Part shown: in pieces, positions 51,209 to 59,771 of the stretch
How positions within the stretch are numbered: the stretch's first letter is position 1
Layout of the letters: every line of letters begins with the position of its first letter
DNA from: Gammaproteobacteria bacterium
Lineage (GTDB): Bacteria; Pseudomonadota; Gammaproteobacteria; Steroidobacterales; Woeseiaceae
Direction of reading: 5' to 3'
NCBI GenBank assembly: GCA_022600955.1
Contig: JAHZJK010000003.1
Location: forward strand, 62,001-126,000
Length of the DNA: 64,000 bases
Program-made: the position numbers and the translations under genes
The notes under the pieces: model-generated
What the model was told of the DNA's origin: nothing
The model's input: only the letters and a program-made list of their open reading frames with translations
Database searches by the model: none

Positions 51209-51475
51209 ACGAAGCGCAAGCGCTATACCGAAGAGAAGATTATTTCGATCCTGAAGGAGCACGATGCCGGAGCTTCGGCTCCGGAATTGTCACGCCGTCA
51301 CGGCGTATCCGAGCAATCAATTTATCGCTGGAAGTCGAAGTTTGGTGGCATGGAAGTATCCGATGCCAAGCGGCTGCGCGAGCTTGAAGCCGAGAACCGC
51401 AAGCTGAAGCGATTGCTGGGTGAAGCCGAGCTCGACAAAGCGGCCTTGAAGGAGTTGGTTGAGGGAAAATGGTAA
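51209..51475 (+). pseudogene. IS3-family transposase OrfA with lost start codon
   Basis: 88 codons read KRKRYTEEKIISILKEHDAG..., ELSRRHGVSEQSIYRWKSKFGG and LRELEAENRKLKRLLGEAEL, an OrfA of the IS3 family with HTH and leucine-zipper-like region. The position of the expected ATG (51209-51211) is ACG and a TGA lies three codons earlier, so the normal start is gone. The end overlaps OrfB by 7 bp as in intact elements that use programmed frameshifting. Confidence 0.8.
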
Positions 51476-51660
51476 CGGCCACGCAGCGACGCCGGGCCGT
51501 TGACCATCTCAAGAGTCGTCGTATTAGTGAACGCAGGGCCTGCCGGTTGACGGGCTTTTCTCGCTCGGCCGCCTGGCGGCCGCTGCAGGGCCACAACGAT
51601 GACGTGCTGCGCGCCCGGGTGAGGAGCTTGGTTGAGCAATACCCGCGGTATGGCAGTCAA
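51469..51660 (+). pseudogene. IS3-family transposase OrfB, truncated after ~62 codons
   Basis: The frame opens MVTATQRRRAVDHLKSRR and runs through RACRLTGFSRSAAW to SLVEQYPRYG, the N-terminal part of IS3-family OrfB. It then loses similarity near 51650-51660, where the cofD gene begins on the other strand. The whole DDE catalytic domain is missing. The element is therefore dead, and its right part was removed when the junction to the cof operon formed. Confidence 0.8.
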
Positions 51661-51664
51661 ATGC

Positions 51665-52621
51665 TCACGCGGTCAGGACTCCGGCGAAACGAACAACATC
51701 TCGTGCCAAACGACACCGATCATCAAGCGTCGACATCACGACATTACTGCAGAACGGCTGGATTCCAGTTTGCTCGATCTCCACACAAAAGGGCGAATCG
51801 CGATGATCGAGAACGAATCCGTCAATAAAGTCGCCATAATACTTCGCGATATCCCCGGCGGAGGATCCGACGTCGAGTTCGGACATCAATTTTGATGTCG
51901 GGCCCTTGACGCTTTTTCCGCCAATCAAGGGCGAAATTGCAACGACCGGTGCCGGATGATCCGCCAATTTAGCTCGAACTGTGGGTATTGCGAGAATTGG
52001 ATCGATGCTTATGAATGGATTCGATGGACATATGACGAACGCATCGACATCCGGGTCGGTCAACAACTCTTCGAACCGGGCGGAGGGCTTCGCGTTATCG
52101 GAGCCCTTAAACTCAATACTCGAAACGACCGGAGTGCACTGCAGACGTACAAAATAGTCTTGAAAATCCAACGCGCCATGATCGGTCTGAAGAACGGTAC
52201 GCACATCAGTGTCGGACATTGGGATCAACTCCGATGATATCCCGAGTTGGTCAGTGATGATTGACGTCACTTCGCTCAAACCGATGCCGCTCCGAAGCAG
52301 ATTCGTCCGGAGAACATTCAATGCAAGATCTTTGTCGCCCAGACGAAACCAGGTTTCGCCGCCGAGATCGGCCAGAGCATCCATGAATGACCAGGTTTCG
52401 TCAGCACGACCCCACCCAGCTTCAGGGTTTGCGATTCCGGCAAGCGTATAGGCAATAGTGTCGATGTCCGGCGAGATGTTTAAACCGAGGTGTTCGAAGT
52501 CGTCGCCGGTATTCGCAATGATCGACAAGTCGATGTCAGCATCGAAACTCGCCAACCCGAGAGCCAGCTTTGCTCCGCCAACGCCACCGCAAAGGGCCAC
52601 AATATTCTTTCTCAAATTCAC
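51665..52621 (-). CDS. cofD: 2-phospho-L-lactate transferase CofD/FbiA
   Basis: 318 residues. The N-terminal VALCGGVGGAKLALGL is the nucleotide-binding loop of the family, followed by IIANTGDDFEHLGLNISPDIDT, both diagnostic. CofD joins the phospholactyl (or related) group of the GPPL/EPPG-type precursor to the deazaflavin FO, making F420-0. It is the last gene of the operon and overlaps cofE by 4 bp. Its stop is only a few bases from the IS3 remnant; the terminal VVRFAGVLTA looks complete. Confidence 0.93.
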   Translation of the reverse strand: MNLRKNIVALCGGVGGAKLALGLASFDADIDLSIIANTGDDFEHLGLNISPDIDTIAYTLAGIANPEAGWGRADETWSFMDALADLGGETWFRLGDKDLALNVLRTNLLRSGIGLSEVTSIITDQLGISSELIPMSDTDVRTVLQTDHGALDFQDYFVRLQCTPVVSSIEFKGSDNAKPSARFEELLTDPDVDAFVICPSNPFISIDPILAIPTVRAKLADHPAPVVAISPLIGGKSVKGPTSKLMSELDVGSSAGDIAKYYGDFIDGFVLDHRDSPFCVEIEQTGIQPFCSNVVMSTLDDRCRLARDVVRFAGVLTA

Positions 52622-53388
52622 CGAAACAGATCGCTGTCTTTGCCCCGAAGGATATCGGAAGCAACGGTAGTTGACGGGTCATACGAAAGGCCGGACAACA
52701 AGATGACCGGATTTCCTTCGCTTCCCTGTCCCATGAGCAAGGTCGCCGCGGCGGCGATGCTGTCAGCGACCCCAACTTCTGTCGCCTGCAATTCACGACC
52801 GTTCAAATCGACCGAACCTTTAAGATCGAGAACCGCCGGAATCCCGTAAGCACCAATGGCTATGCCGACAACTCCTTTACGCCAAGGTCGGCCGACGCTA
52901 TCCGCGATGACAATCCCGACTTCAATTCCGAGAGCCTCACTAACCTGCTTTCCAATAATTCTTGCGCTGTCGTCGGGATCCTCTGGGAGAAGGAGTGCAT
53001 AGCCTTCGTCAATGTTGGACTGATCGATCCCCGCGTTGGCCATGATAATGCCAAGGTTAGTTTCAGTGATTATCAAGTTATCCGACTGACGGATTATTTC
53101 TCTCGACTCAGACAATATAAGCTCTACAAGGCGCGCATCCTTGCCGGATTTTTCAGCAAGGAGTAATGCCTCGTTTCCGGCGGTTACAGAAGCGAGTCGA
53201 ACAGCCCGTCCTTCTGCCTTGGAAATAATTTTTTGCGCGATGACGATTACCAAACCATCGTGAACGGGCTGATTTACTGCCACTATACCCTCGACGATGA
53301 GAGAACCAATATCGTCCCTACTGTGTACGAGCGGAAAATCCTGAAGCGCGATTAGCGAAACGTGTTCGTTTTGGTTTGATGCAGACAT
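52618..53388 (-). CDS. cofE: Coenzyme F420:L-glutamate ligase CofE/FbiB N-type
   Basis: 256 residues. Family features: DDIGSLIVEG near residue 25, AQKIISKAEGRAVRL near residue 50, and DSVGRPWRKGVVGIAIGAYG near residue 165 where metal and GTP-site residues lie. It adds glutamates to F420-0 using GTP. It is the stand-alone form (as in archaea), without the nitroreductase-like C-terminal domain of mycobacterial FbiB. The end overlaps cofD by 4 bp and the start is 43 bp from the FO synthase stop. Confidence 0.92.
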   Translation of the reverse strand: MSASNQNEHVSLIALQDFPLVHSRDDIGSLIVEGIVAVNQPVHDGLVIVIAQKIISKAEGRAVRLASVTAGNEALLLAEKSGKDARLVELILSESREIIRQSDNLIITETNLGIIMANAGIDQSNIDEGYALLLPEDPDDSARIIGKQVSEALGIEVGIVIADSVGRPWRKGVVGIAIGAYGIPAVLDLKGSVDLNGRELQATEVGVADSIAAAATLLMGQGSEGNPVILLSGLSYDPSTTVASDILRGKDSDLFR

Positions 53389-53431
53389 GGCTAAATTTAT
53401 CTTTCAGATTCGGTCGACTCGCGACGGCAGA

Positions 53432-55714
53432 TTATGCGGGAGAGGGAGTCTGGTGACTACCATGTGTTGCATCGGCAGATAAGTCTCCGCGTGCAAAGTT
53501 TGATTGATCAGATTCGTGCGGATGGGCATAGAGAGTTGTCCGTTGTTTTGCCGGACGACCAACGGCGTTCGCTATCTCAATCATACGTTGCGGTGGAATT
53601 TCTTGGCCGTGTTCAGCGCCCGCTGCGCGGCTGATGCTTTCATTCATTAAGGTTCCGCCGAGATCGTTGCAGCCCGCATTTAAGCAGCTCTTCGCCCCTT
53701 CGATGCCCATTTTCGTCCAGGAGGTTTGGATATTGTTAATGTGCGGATGAAGTACCAGTCGGCTTACTGCATGCATCAACACGGACTCCCGAAATGTTGG
53801 TCCTTTGCGCGCCAGGCCCTTCGTGAATATCGGGGTCTGTGGGTGAACAAACGGCAGCGGTACGAACTCTGTGATGCCGCCCGATTTCTGTTGAAGAGAT
53901 CGTAGCAGCAACAGATGTTTTGCCCAATGCCTGGGATGGTCAAGATGTCCGAACATGATCGTCGATGTCGTTTTCAGCCCAACTTGATGTGCGGTCGAGA
54001 TGACGTCAATCCATTGGCTGGTCTTGATCTTGTCAGGACATATGTTGGCACGTACTTCGTCGTCAAGGATCTCAGCCGCTGTTCCCGGCATGGAGCCCAG
54101 TCCAGCGTGTTGTAATTGTTCGAGGAAATCTGAAACTCGAATACCCAGCGATTGAGCGCCTTGCCAGATTTCGAGCGGTGAAAAAGCATGGATGTGAATA
54201 GATGGCACGGCCTCTCGAATTGCACGGCAAATGTCGAGGTACGTTTCACCTGTGTAGGATGGGTGAATTCCGCCCTGTAGGCATACTTCGGTAGCGCCCC
54301 TTGCATACGCTTCTATGGTTCGTACGGCGATCTCGTCGAGACCGAGGTTGTATGATTTTCCACGCAGATGATCGGCGTGCTTACCTTTCGAGAACCCGCA
54401 AAATCCGCAACGGAAATAGCAGACATTGGTGTAGTTGATGTTGCGATTCACAACATAGGTTATTGAGTCGCCAGAGACATCTGCTCGCAATTCGTCTGCT
54501 GCGGAACAGACGTCGTCGAAATCGATTCCGCGAGCTGCGAAGAGCAGGGTGATTTCTTTGTCACCGAGTGTCTGGCCTCTCCGAGCTTTGTCAATTGCGA
54601 CCGCGACGGAGCTCTTTATCGCCGATCGCGCATGGACCGCAGAGCGGGGAATTGAGTAAGGCAAGTCAGCAGCGATACCTGGGCACCAGTCATCGTTCCG
54701 AACGAAGCCGCCGCTGTTGATGTGCTTTGTCGCTTCGCTCAATAAGTGCGGTTCGATAAATGGCGATTCTGGAAAAATATACCTCGGATATATAGCCAGG
54801 CGTTCGACGAGCACTTTCCCCGCGGCGCTCGTTTCCTCTGCAAGTCTCTCAATTTGCGGCCATGGCGCTTCAGGGTTTACGAAATCTGGCGTTACCGGTG
54901 AAATTCCGCCCCAATCGTTTATGCCAGCGTCGAGGATCCGGCGAAGTTCACCATTGTTCAGGTTCGGCGGAGTTTGAATCGCCATATCGGGCCCAAACAC
55001 ATCTCTTGCGGTTTGAATGGTCCAAAGCAAATCTTCAATATCCGGTTCCGGGGCCGTCGACATTTTCGTTCCGGGCTTTGCTCTGAAATTCTGGATTATG
55101 ATTTCCTGAATGTGCCCAAACGCTGAATGCAGCTCAGCTAATTGCTCCAGCGACTCGACTCTTTCTTTGCGGGTTTCTCCGATTCCTATGAGAATTCCGG
55201 TCGTGAACGGAATTTGCAGCTCGCCTGCCCAGCGAATGTTTTGCAGGCGCAAGGACGGTGCCTTATCAGGCGACCCGAAGTGGGGTCCGCCACGTTCACA
55301 AAGCCTTTCAGATGAACTTTCGAGCATAAGGCCTTGCGAGACAGATACCTGTTTCAGTCGCTGCATTTGGTCCTGTGTCATGACCCCCGCATTGATATGC
55401 GGTAGCAGCCCGGTTTCGTCAAATACCAGTCTTGAAAGATGCTCCACGTAATCCAACGTCGTCGCGAATTCAAGTTCGTCAAGCGCCTCGCGGGCCACTC
55501 GGTACCGAAGTTCCGGTTTGTCACCCAACGTGAAGAGAATCTCCTTACAACCGTTCGCCCTGCCGGACTCGGCCGTTTCCAGAACGGCCTCGGGCGACAT
55601 GTAAGGATTCTGCAGAGTTCTTGGTGATTTGGCGAACGTGCAGTAATGACAAACATCGCGGCACAGTTCGGTTACCGGCGCAAAGACTTTTCGCGAGTAG
55701 CTAACAACGCTCAT
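53432..55714 (-). CDS. cofGH: FO synthase, CofG-CofH fusion (FbiC-type)
   Basis: 760 residues with two radical-SAM domains in one chain. The N-terminal (CofG) iron-sulfur motif is CRDVCHYC (Cys18, 22, 25), and the C-terminal (CofH) motif is CYFRCGFC near residue 432, followed by GFSKGKHADHLRGKSYN. Together they make FO (7,8-didemethyl-8-hydroxy-5-deazariboflavin) from tyrosine and the riboflavin intermediate. The fused form is the one typical of actinobacteria and of proteobacteria that acquired the pathway. Its start overlaps the cofC stop by 4 bp. Confidence 0.94.
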   Translation of the reverse strand: MSVVSYSRKVFAPVTELCRDVCHYCTFAKSPRTLQNPYMSPEAVLETAESGRANGCKEILFTLGDKPELRYRVAREALDELEFATTLDYVEHLSRLVFDETGLLPHINAGVMTQDQMQRLKQVSVSQGLMLESSSERLCERGGPHFGSPDKAPSLRLQNIRWAGELQIPFTTGILIGIGETRKERVESLEQLAELHSAFGHIQEIIIQNFRAKPGTKMSTAPEPDIEDLLWTIQTARDVFGPDMAIQTPPNLNNGELRRILDAGINDWGGISPVTPDFVNPEAPWPQIERLAEETSAAGKVLVERLAIYPRYIFPESPFIEPHLLSEATKHINSGGFVRNDDWCPGIAADLPYSIPRSAVHARSAIKSSVAVAIDKARRGQTLGDKEITLLFAARGIDFDDVCSAADELRADVSGDSITYVVNRNINYTNVCYFRCGFCGFSKGKHADHLRGKSYNLGLDEIAVRTIEAYARGATEVCLQGGIHPSYTGETYLDICRAIREAVPSIHIHAFSPLEIWQGAQSLGIRVSDFLEQLQHAGLGSMPGTAAEILDDEVRANICPDKIKTSQWIDVISTAHQVGLKTTSTIMFGHLDHPRHWAKHLLLLRSLQQKSGGITEFVPLPFVHPQTPIFTKGLARKGPTFRESVLMHAVSRLVLHPHINNIQTSWTKMGIEGAKSCLNAGCNDLGGTLMNESISRAAGAEHGQEIPPQRMIEIANAVGRPAKQRTTLYAHPHESDQSNFARGDLSADATHGSHQTPSPA

Positions 55715-56442
55715 CTGCTCAATATCTCATTCCCGGTGATCAGATTATTGTTTGGTAGTGGTTTGGGCGTCGTAGCGAAGTATCTTTCCACTATCCCAGA
55801 TTTAGCGATGAATTCCTGTGTTCTTGTTCGTATCGCAAATTCCATCAGTTGAGAGATATCGCTGACCGTATCGATATCAAGTTCTAGCCGTGGTAGAGAA
55901 AGTATCTTCGGCTCGATGCCTAATTCGTAAGCCGAGGCGACGTGTTTGCTGAAAGAGTTGACGCCGAACTGATACGGGATCAAATCCGATGGGGATGCGC
56001 CGATGCAATTGGAGCCCGTTCCGTCTGCATTGGACACGACCGTTATTGCGGGTTCTTTGATCAGAGTATCGCAAATGATGTTGACGTCTTCAGCCAACAG
56101 AAGCGGAGCATCGCCCGGAATCGTCAAAGTCGAGGTCACGCCATCCCCGCGCAAGAATGTCGAGGCTTGATCAATCGCTTCCGATTGACCATTGTCGGAA
56201 CCGACCTTCAGTATTCGTACACCGAACTCATTGCCCAACGCGACAGCATCCTTGTCTTTGCTGACGAGCAGTATCCCCGAAAGTCGAGAACTTCGAGTCA
56301 ATGCGGTCAATACATCCCGCGCGCTGTTGAGCATCAACTCTTTGCGTTCATTCGGACTCAGAATATTGCGGAGACGTTGTTTGGCACCGTCAAGTGACTT
56401 AATCGGAAGAATCGCCCAAACCGGGGAAGCCGTTACCGTCAT
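55711..56442 (-). CDS. cofC: 2-phospho-L-lactate (or PEP/3PG) guanylyltransferase CofC/FbiD
   Basis: 243 residues. It opens WAILPIKSLDGAKQRL, the nucleotide-binding motif of this NTP-transferase-like family, and has IPGDAPLLLAEDVN (metal-site Asp) and a conserved SNADGTGSNCIGASP. It activates phospholactate, phosphoenolpyruvate or 3-phosphoglycerate with GTP for CofD; sequence does not tell which. It overlaps npdG upstream and cofGH downstream by 4 bp each. Confidence 0.92.
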   Translation of the reverse strand: MTVTASPVWAILPIKSLDGAKQRLRNILSPNERKELMLNSARDVLTALTRSSRLSGILLVSKDKDAVALGNEFGVRILKVGSDNGQSEAIDQASTFLRGDGVTSTLTIPGDAPLLLAEDVNIICDTLIKEPAITVVSNADGTGSNCIGASPSDLIPYQFGVNSFSKHVASAYELGIEPKILSLPRLELDIDTVSDISQLMEFAIRTRTQEFIAKSGIVERYFATTPKPLPNNNLITGNEILSR

Positions 56443-57107
56443 TCAGCTGCGCCAGTGATGCGAATACCAGCGCCATCAATCTTGTAGCGCTTGTTAAGGA
56501 AAATCAGCACGGAAGTCAGCGCCTCCCCAACAACTGAATTATCGATCGAACCGGCGTGCCACGCTTTCAGCCCAAGATCATCCGCGAGGCTGACGACAAT
56601 TTCACGAGCGTCTTTATCGTTGCCGAAAACCAGAACGTCCCCCTCATCGGTGCCGATACCGTCTCTGAGGTGCGCAGCCGCAACATTATGGAACGCAGAC
56701 ACTACTCTTACGTTCTCTCCCAGTGTCTGCTGAGTAGTTCGCGCGATAGGCCATTCCTCGGATAGCTGAACTCTGGCAACTTTCGGAGGAACGAGTGGCA
56801 CGGTTGTATCCACAACCAGTTTTCCCTGTACGGCATCTGTGATTTCGGCAAGAGTACTGCGGTGATGAGCGAACGGTACTGTCAGTACAACGACATCAGC
56901 TGCAGCCGCCGCTGCCTGATTGCTTTCGCCCGACACGCTCTCATTGCTGGTAGAGCGTCGAATCTCAGCGGCCGCATCACAGGCTCTTCCCGCGGAGCGA
57001 GAACCGATCACGATCTTGTGGCCGGCTTCCGCCCATCGAAGCGCGAGGCCGCCACCAAGTGCGCCGGTCCCGCCGATTACGGCAATGTGGCGTTTGACTG
57101 ATGTCAT
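56439..57107 (-). CDS. npdG: NADPH-dependent F420 reductase
   Basis: 222 residues. The Rossmann motif HIAVIGGTGALGGGLALRW and the following GSRSAGRA (NADP phosphate recognition) are typical of F420:NADP oxidoreductase (Fno/NpdG); VLTVPFAHH and DTTVPLVPP are also family features. It moves hydride between NADPH and F420, so it supplies F420H2 to dependent reductases. Its presence in the biosynthetic operon shows that the cofactor is meant to be used reductively. No F420-dependent oxidoreductase (LLM or FDOR type) was found in the window. Confidence 0.92.
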   Translation of the reverse strand: MTSVKRHIAVIGGTGALGGGLALRWAEAGHKIVIGSRSAGRACDAAAEIRRSTSNESVSGESNQAAAAAADVVVLTVPFAHHRSTLAEITDAVQGKLVVDTTVPLVPPKVARVQLSEEWPIARTTQQTLGENVRVVSAFHNVAAAHLRDGIGTDEGDVLVFGNDKDAREIVVSLADDLGLKAWHAGSIDNSVVGEALTSVLIFLNKRYKIDGAGIRITGAAE

Positions 57108-57703
57108 TTGCGAACTCCTATTTCGAATGCGTTACTTTCGAAGTGATCTTCAGTAACGTCGGCAACGTGCAATGGGTAGTAATCTGAATCAATACAATCG
57201 TACACATCTGAGAGTATTGAAGTCAGCGCGGGCAGCCAATATTCATCTGCAGGGAATTCATCGCGATCGAACCACGCCGCATCGCGAACTTCAGCGCCGC
57301 AGGTCGGCTTCATTGGGTCAGATAAATGCGCCCGAAAGGAGATGTAGTACTGGTTCATCGGCGATATGCTCGAAAGGAAAAACGGAATCAATTTATCTTG
57401 ATCAATTTCGAGCCCCGTCTCTTCTTGAAGTTCTCGAATTGCGGCCTGTCGCATCGACTCGCCTTTCTCGGGGTAACCGCCTGGCGGCGCCCACTTCCCA
57501 GCGTAGGGTGGGATGTCGCGGCGGATGAAAAGTATCTTTTTTTGCGCAATTAGCAGAGTAGAAACGGTTGCGATGGGTGTGTCGTATTCAATGTGGCCAC
57601 AGTTTTTGCAGTGTCGACGGGTCACGGTATCGCCGTCCGGAATAGACTGAACGACGCGGTGGGCACAGTGTTTGCAGTACTCGGCCGGCTTACTTATGGA
57701 CAT
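57104..57703 (-). CDS. Nudix hydrolase with N-terminal zinc ribbon
   Basis: 199 residues. The N-terminal zinc ribbon is YCKHCAHR and HCKNCGH (four Cys, about residues 10-37). The Nudix box G-x5-E-x7-REUxEExGU is complete in GGYPEKGESMRQAAIRELQ followed by EETGL (about residues 75-97). It is the first gene of the F420 operon and overlaps npdG by 4 bp. It could remove oxidised or damaged nucleotides, or act on a dinucleotide precursor; a specific link to F420 is unproven. Confidence 0.88.
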   Translation of the reverse strand: MSISKPAEYCKHCAHRVVQSIPDGDTVTRRHCKNCGHIEYDTPIATVSTLLIAQKKILFIRRDIPPYAGKWAPPGGYPEKGESMRQAAIRELQEETGLEIDQDKLIPFFLSSISPMNQYYISFRAHLSDPMKPTCGAEVRDAAWFDRDEFPADEYWLPALTSILSDVYDCIDSDYYPLHVADVTEDHFESNAFEIGVRK

Positions 57704-57726
57704 TTGGCCACCTCAGCATGTGGAAA

Positions 57727-57754
57727 TTGACTCTTCGCTGTCATTTTCTATAAT
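57727..57754 (+). promoter_or_regulatory. Strong sigma70-type promoter in the F420/dehydratase divergent region
   Basis: TTGACT (57727-57732), a 16-bp spacer, and a consensus TATAAT (57749-57754). It points toward the dehydratase operon, whose first start is at 57857. It begins 24 bp from the Nudix start on the other strand, so the two operons may interfere or be co-regulated. Confidence 0.65.
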
Positions 57755-57856
57755 GAATGACTGTTCTGGATATTGAATCATTGCGACTATATACTCTTTT
57801 CGTACCGGGCGCCCGAGATTTGGAGGCCCCAGGTTGCCAAGGGTTGAGGATCAATT

Positions 57857-58942
57857 TTGCACAAAAAGCTAACGGACGAAAGTATTGCCGAACTGAGTCA
57901 GCAAATCGGACAGGAAAGTTCACTGCCACAATTCAATACGGCAGCTACGCTGGATGCGATTCGTCATTTCGCCCAAGGGCGGGGCGATGATAATCCGCTC
58001 TATTGCGACCCGGAATACGCACTCAAAAGTAGGTTTGATGGAGTGATCGCGCCCAATACGTTTGTACTAAGTTGTGGTTTTCCGAGATCCAGAGGGTTAT
58101 CAGGAATTCACGCCCTGTTTACTGGCATTGATCTACATTGCCACGTACCGATTAAATCTGGAACCGACATTGTGGCTACAACGGCGCTACACGAGTTGAA
58201 AGAAAGGCAAGGTGAATTCGCAGGCCGGCAAATCCAACAAACTTCGATAACGAATTACAAAGATAGTAGCGGGCAGGTCTTAAGTACGTTGTATTCCCAT
58301 GCTTTCCGGATGGAAAGAGGTGCAGCCGGAAAGAGCAAAAAGTACAAAGACTTGGAACGCAAAACGTACACGCCGGAGGACCTCGCAGAGATCGAGGCCG
58401 CCTACGACAGGGAGGTTCAGGAAAGGCAGGGCGACAAGGCTCTGTACTGGGATGACATTGAGGTTGGTCAGCAACCAGCCGACATGGTCAAAGGCCCGCT
58501 GTCCGTCACAGACAACATAGCGTTTTTGGTGGGATTCGGACTCGTATTCGTACGCGCTCATCGACTGTGGCACGAATTTCGTGGTCGTCATCCGGGAGCC
58601 GGCGTAAAAGACGAATTCGGTGTTTGGGATGTTCCGGAGCGGGTGCATTGGGACGAGGGACTCGCAGCTTCCATTGGTATGCCCGGTCCTTACGATTATG
58701 GGCCGCAACGAATCGCCTGGTTTGATCATCGCGTTGCCGACTGGATCGGCGACGACGGCTGGATGAAGCGCCTGTCGGTGAAGTTGACAGCGCCAAATTT
58801 CGTTGGTGACACGACATGGATCAAATCCACTGTGGTTGAGAAAACGAAAGAGGGTGAAGTAACGCTGGAGATGCGCAGCGAGGATCAGAGAGGGCGCACC
58901 ACTGCAACAGCCATCGCGGAGGTGGTCTTGCCGTGTCGGTAA
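57857..58942 (+). CDS. FAS1-like/MaoC dehydratase, double hot-dog protein
   Basis: 361 residues, predicted TTG start at 57857 with GAGGA about 7 bases upstream. The N-terminal hot-dog domain (about 1-155) has a hydratase-type D-x-N-P motif (GRGDDNPLYCDPEYAL) followed by GVIAPNTFVL. The C-terminal hot-dog (about 190-355) has HWDEGLAASIGMPGPYDYG and ends TATAIAEVVLP. Such proteins hydrate 2-enoyl-CoA or dehydrate hydroxyacyl-CoA, often as partners of a second MaoC protein. The next gene overlaps by 10 bp. Confidence 0.82.
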   Translation: MHKKLTDESIAELSQQIGQESSLPQFNTAATLDAIRHFAQGRGDDNPLYCDPEYALKSRFDGVIAPNTFVLSCGFPRSRGLSGIHALFTGIDLHCHVPIKSGTDIVATTALHELKERQGEFAGRQIQQTSITNYKDSSGQVLSTLYSHAFRMERGAAGKSKKYKDLERKTYTPEDLAEIEAAYDREVQERQGDKALYWDDIEVGQQPADMVKGPLSVTDNIAFLVGFGLVFVRAHRLWHEFRGRHPGAGVKDEFGVWDVPERVHWDEGLAASIGMPGPYDYGPQRIAWFDHRVADWIGDDGWMKRLSVKLTAPNFVGDTTWIKSTVVEKTKEGEVTLEMRSEDQRGRTTATAIAEVVLPCR

Positions 58943-59367
58943 CTCGACCCGAGACTGGCGCCGCAGCGCCAAATGGAGAGCCTTGGACGTTTGAAAAATT
59001 CGAGGTGGGGGCGCTCATTGGTTCATCGCTGCAGCGTGTTGATGATGAATTCATCAAATCCTGGGATTCTATTTATGGTGTGACCGATCGAAATGGTTCA
59101 TTGCCCTACGGCGCGGCTCAGCTTCTGACCATGAAGGCCTACGCGGAGGTTGTTCAGCCGCGCCCGCCGGGCAATATTCATGCAACTCAAAAGTGCCGGC
59201 TCAACAGTGTTCCTGTTTTGGGGCGGGAGATGAAAGTGAGCGTCTCTTGTACGGCCAAGTACATCCGTAGAAATCGAAAAGTAGTCGATTTTAGCGTAGA
59301 AATTTCCGATGCGGAATCAGGTCTACTCTACGCCGCTTCAACTCTGGAAATTTGTTGGGCGGTATGA
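58933..59367 (+). CDS. MaoC/hot-dog dehydratase-like subunit
   Basis: 144 residues starting at a GTG (58933) that lies 10 bp inside the previous gene. It has a FEKFEVGALIGSS opening and DDEFIKSWDSIYG, a MaoC-type hot-dog without the D-x-N-P-x-H catalytic motif. A structural or substrate-gating subunit paired with the catalytic partner encoded next is therefore plausible (as with ChsH1/ChsH2-type heteromers). Its stop overlaps the next start by 4 bp. Confidence 0.75.
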   Translation: MSVTRPETGAAAPNGEPWTFEKFEVGALIGSSLQRVDDEFIKSWDSIYGVTDRNGSLPYGAAQLLTMKAYAEVVQPRPPGNIHATQKCRLNSVPVLGREMKVSVSCTAKYIRRNRKVVDFSVEISDAESGLLYAASTLEICWAV

Positions 59368-59750
59368 ATATGACTGCGCAGTTGCCCAACAGATTAGTGA
59401 AGCTACAGTTGACTATTGGGCAGGATCGGATCAACACGTTCGCTGCATTGGCGGGCGATCATAATCCGATCCACATCGATGCCGAGGCGGCTCGCCAATC
59501 AGGTATGAGCAATATTATTGCGCACGGAAGTATTTCACTCAATCTGCTTTGGGAGTCAATTGAAAAGAGCACACGGGACGTGGCGTCGTCCAGTTTGAAT
59601 CTCGAAGTTCGATTCAGAGCACCTGTCTACGTGGACGAAATCGTCGAAACGGGCGGTAGTCAAGTTGGCGATAGTAACAACTATGAAGTGTGGGTTAGCA
59701 ACCAAGAAGGAAGTCGCGTAATCGAAGGCACCCTCACTATTGAAAGCTAA
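59364..59750 (+). CDS. MaoC-type (R)-enoyl-CoA hydratase, catalytic subunit
   Basis: 128 residues from the ATG at 59364 (4-bp ATGA overlap with the previous stop; a second ATG at 59370 is possible). The catalytic motif of (R)-hydratases is complete: FAALAGDHNPIHID (Asp, Asn-Pro, His), followed by NIIAHGSISLNLLW. It would hydrate a trans-2-enoyl-CoA to the (R)-3-hydroxyacyl-CoA or the reverse. It is the third hot-dog gene in a row. Confidence 0.85.
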   Translation: MNMTAQLPNRLVKLQLTIGQDRINTFAALAGDHNPIHIDAEAARQSGMSNIIAHGSISLNLLWESIEKSTRDVASSSLNLEVRFRAPVYVDEIVETGGSQVGDSNNYEVWVSNQEGSRVIEGTLTIES

Positions 59751-59771
59751 CGGAACGGGGTTAACCGGCGT

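Larger units (their letters stand above)
51170..51660 (+). mobile_element. Remnant of an IS3-family insertion sequence
   Basis: Left part of an IS3-family element: OrfA (start lost) and the first third of OrfB. The left terminal inverted repeat could not be placed with certainty; a leader with GTCCATGAGGAGATCCC lies before OrfA. The right end is absent. Position 51660 is thus a rearrangement junction next to the stop of cofD (51665). Confidence 0.7.

Noticed and set aside
51028..51387. 119-codon frame between higA and the IS remnant
   Set aside because: It runs into the transposase OrfA in another frame and has no recognised domain; its first ~25 codons could be a remnant of a disrupted gene, but this cannot be supported.
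47658..51660. A complete prophage
   Set aside because: No capsid, terminase, portal, tail or lysis gene is present; only integrase-linked genes, a toxin-antitoxin pair and an IS relic.
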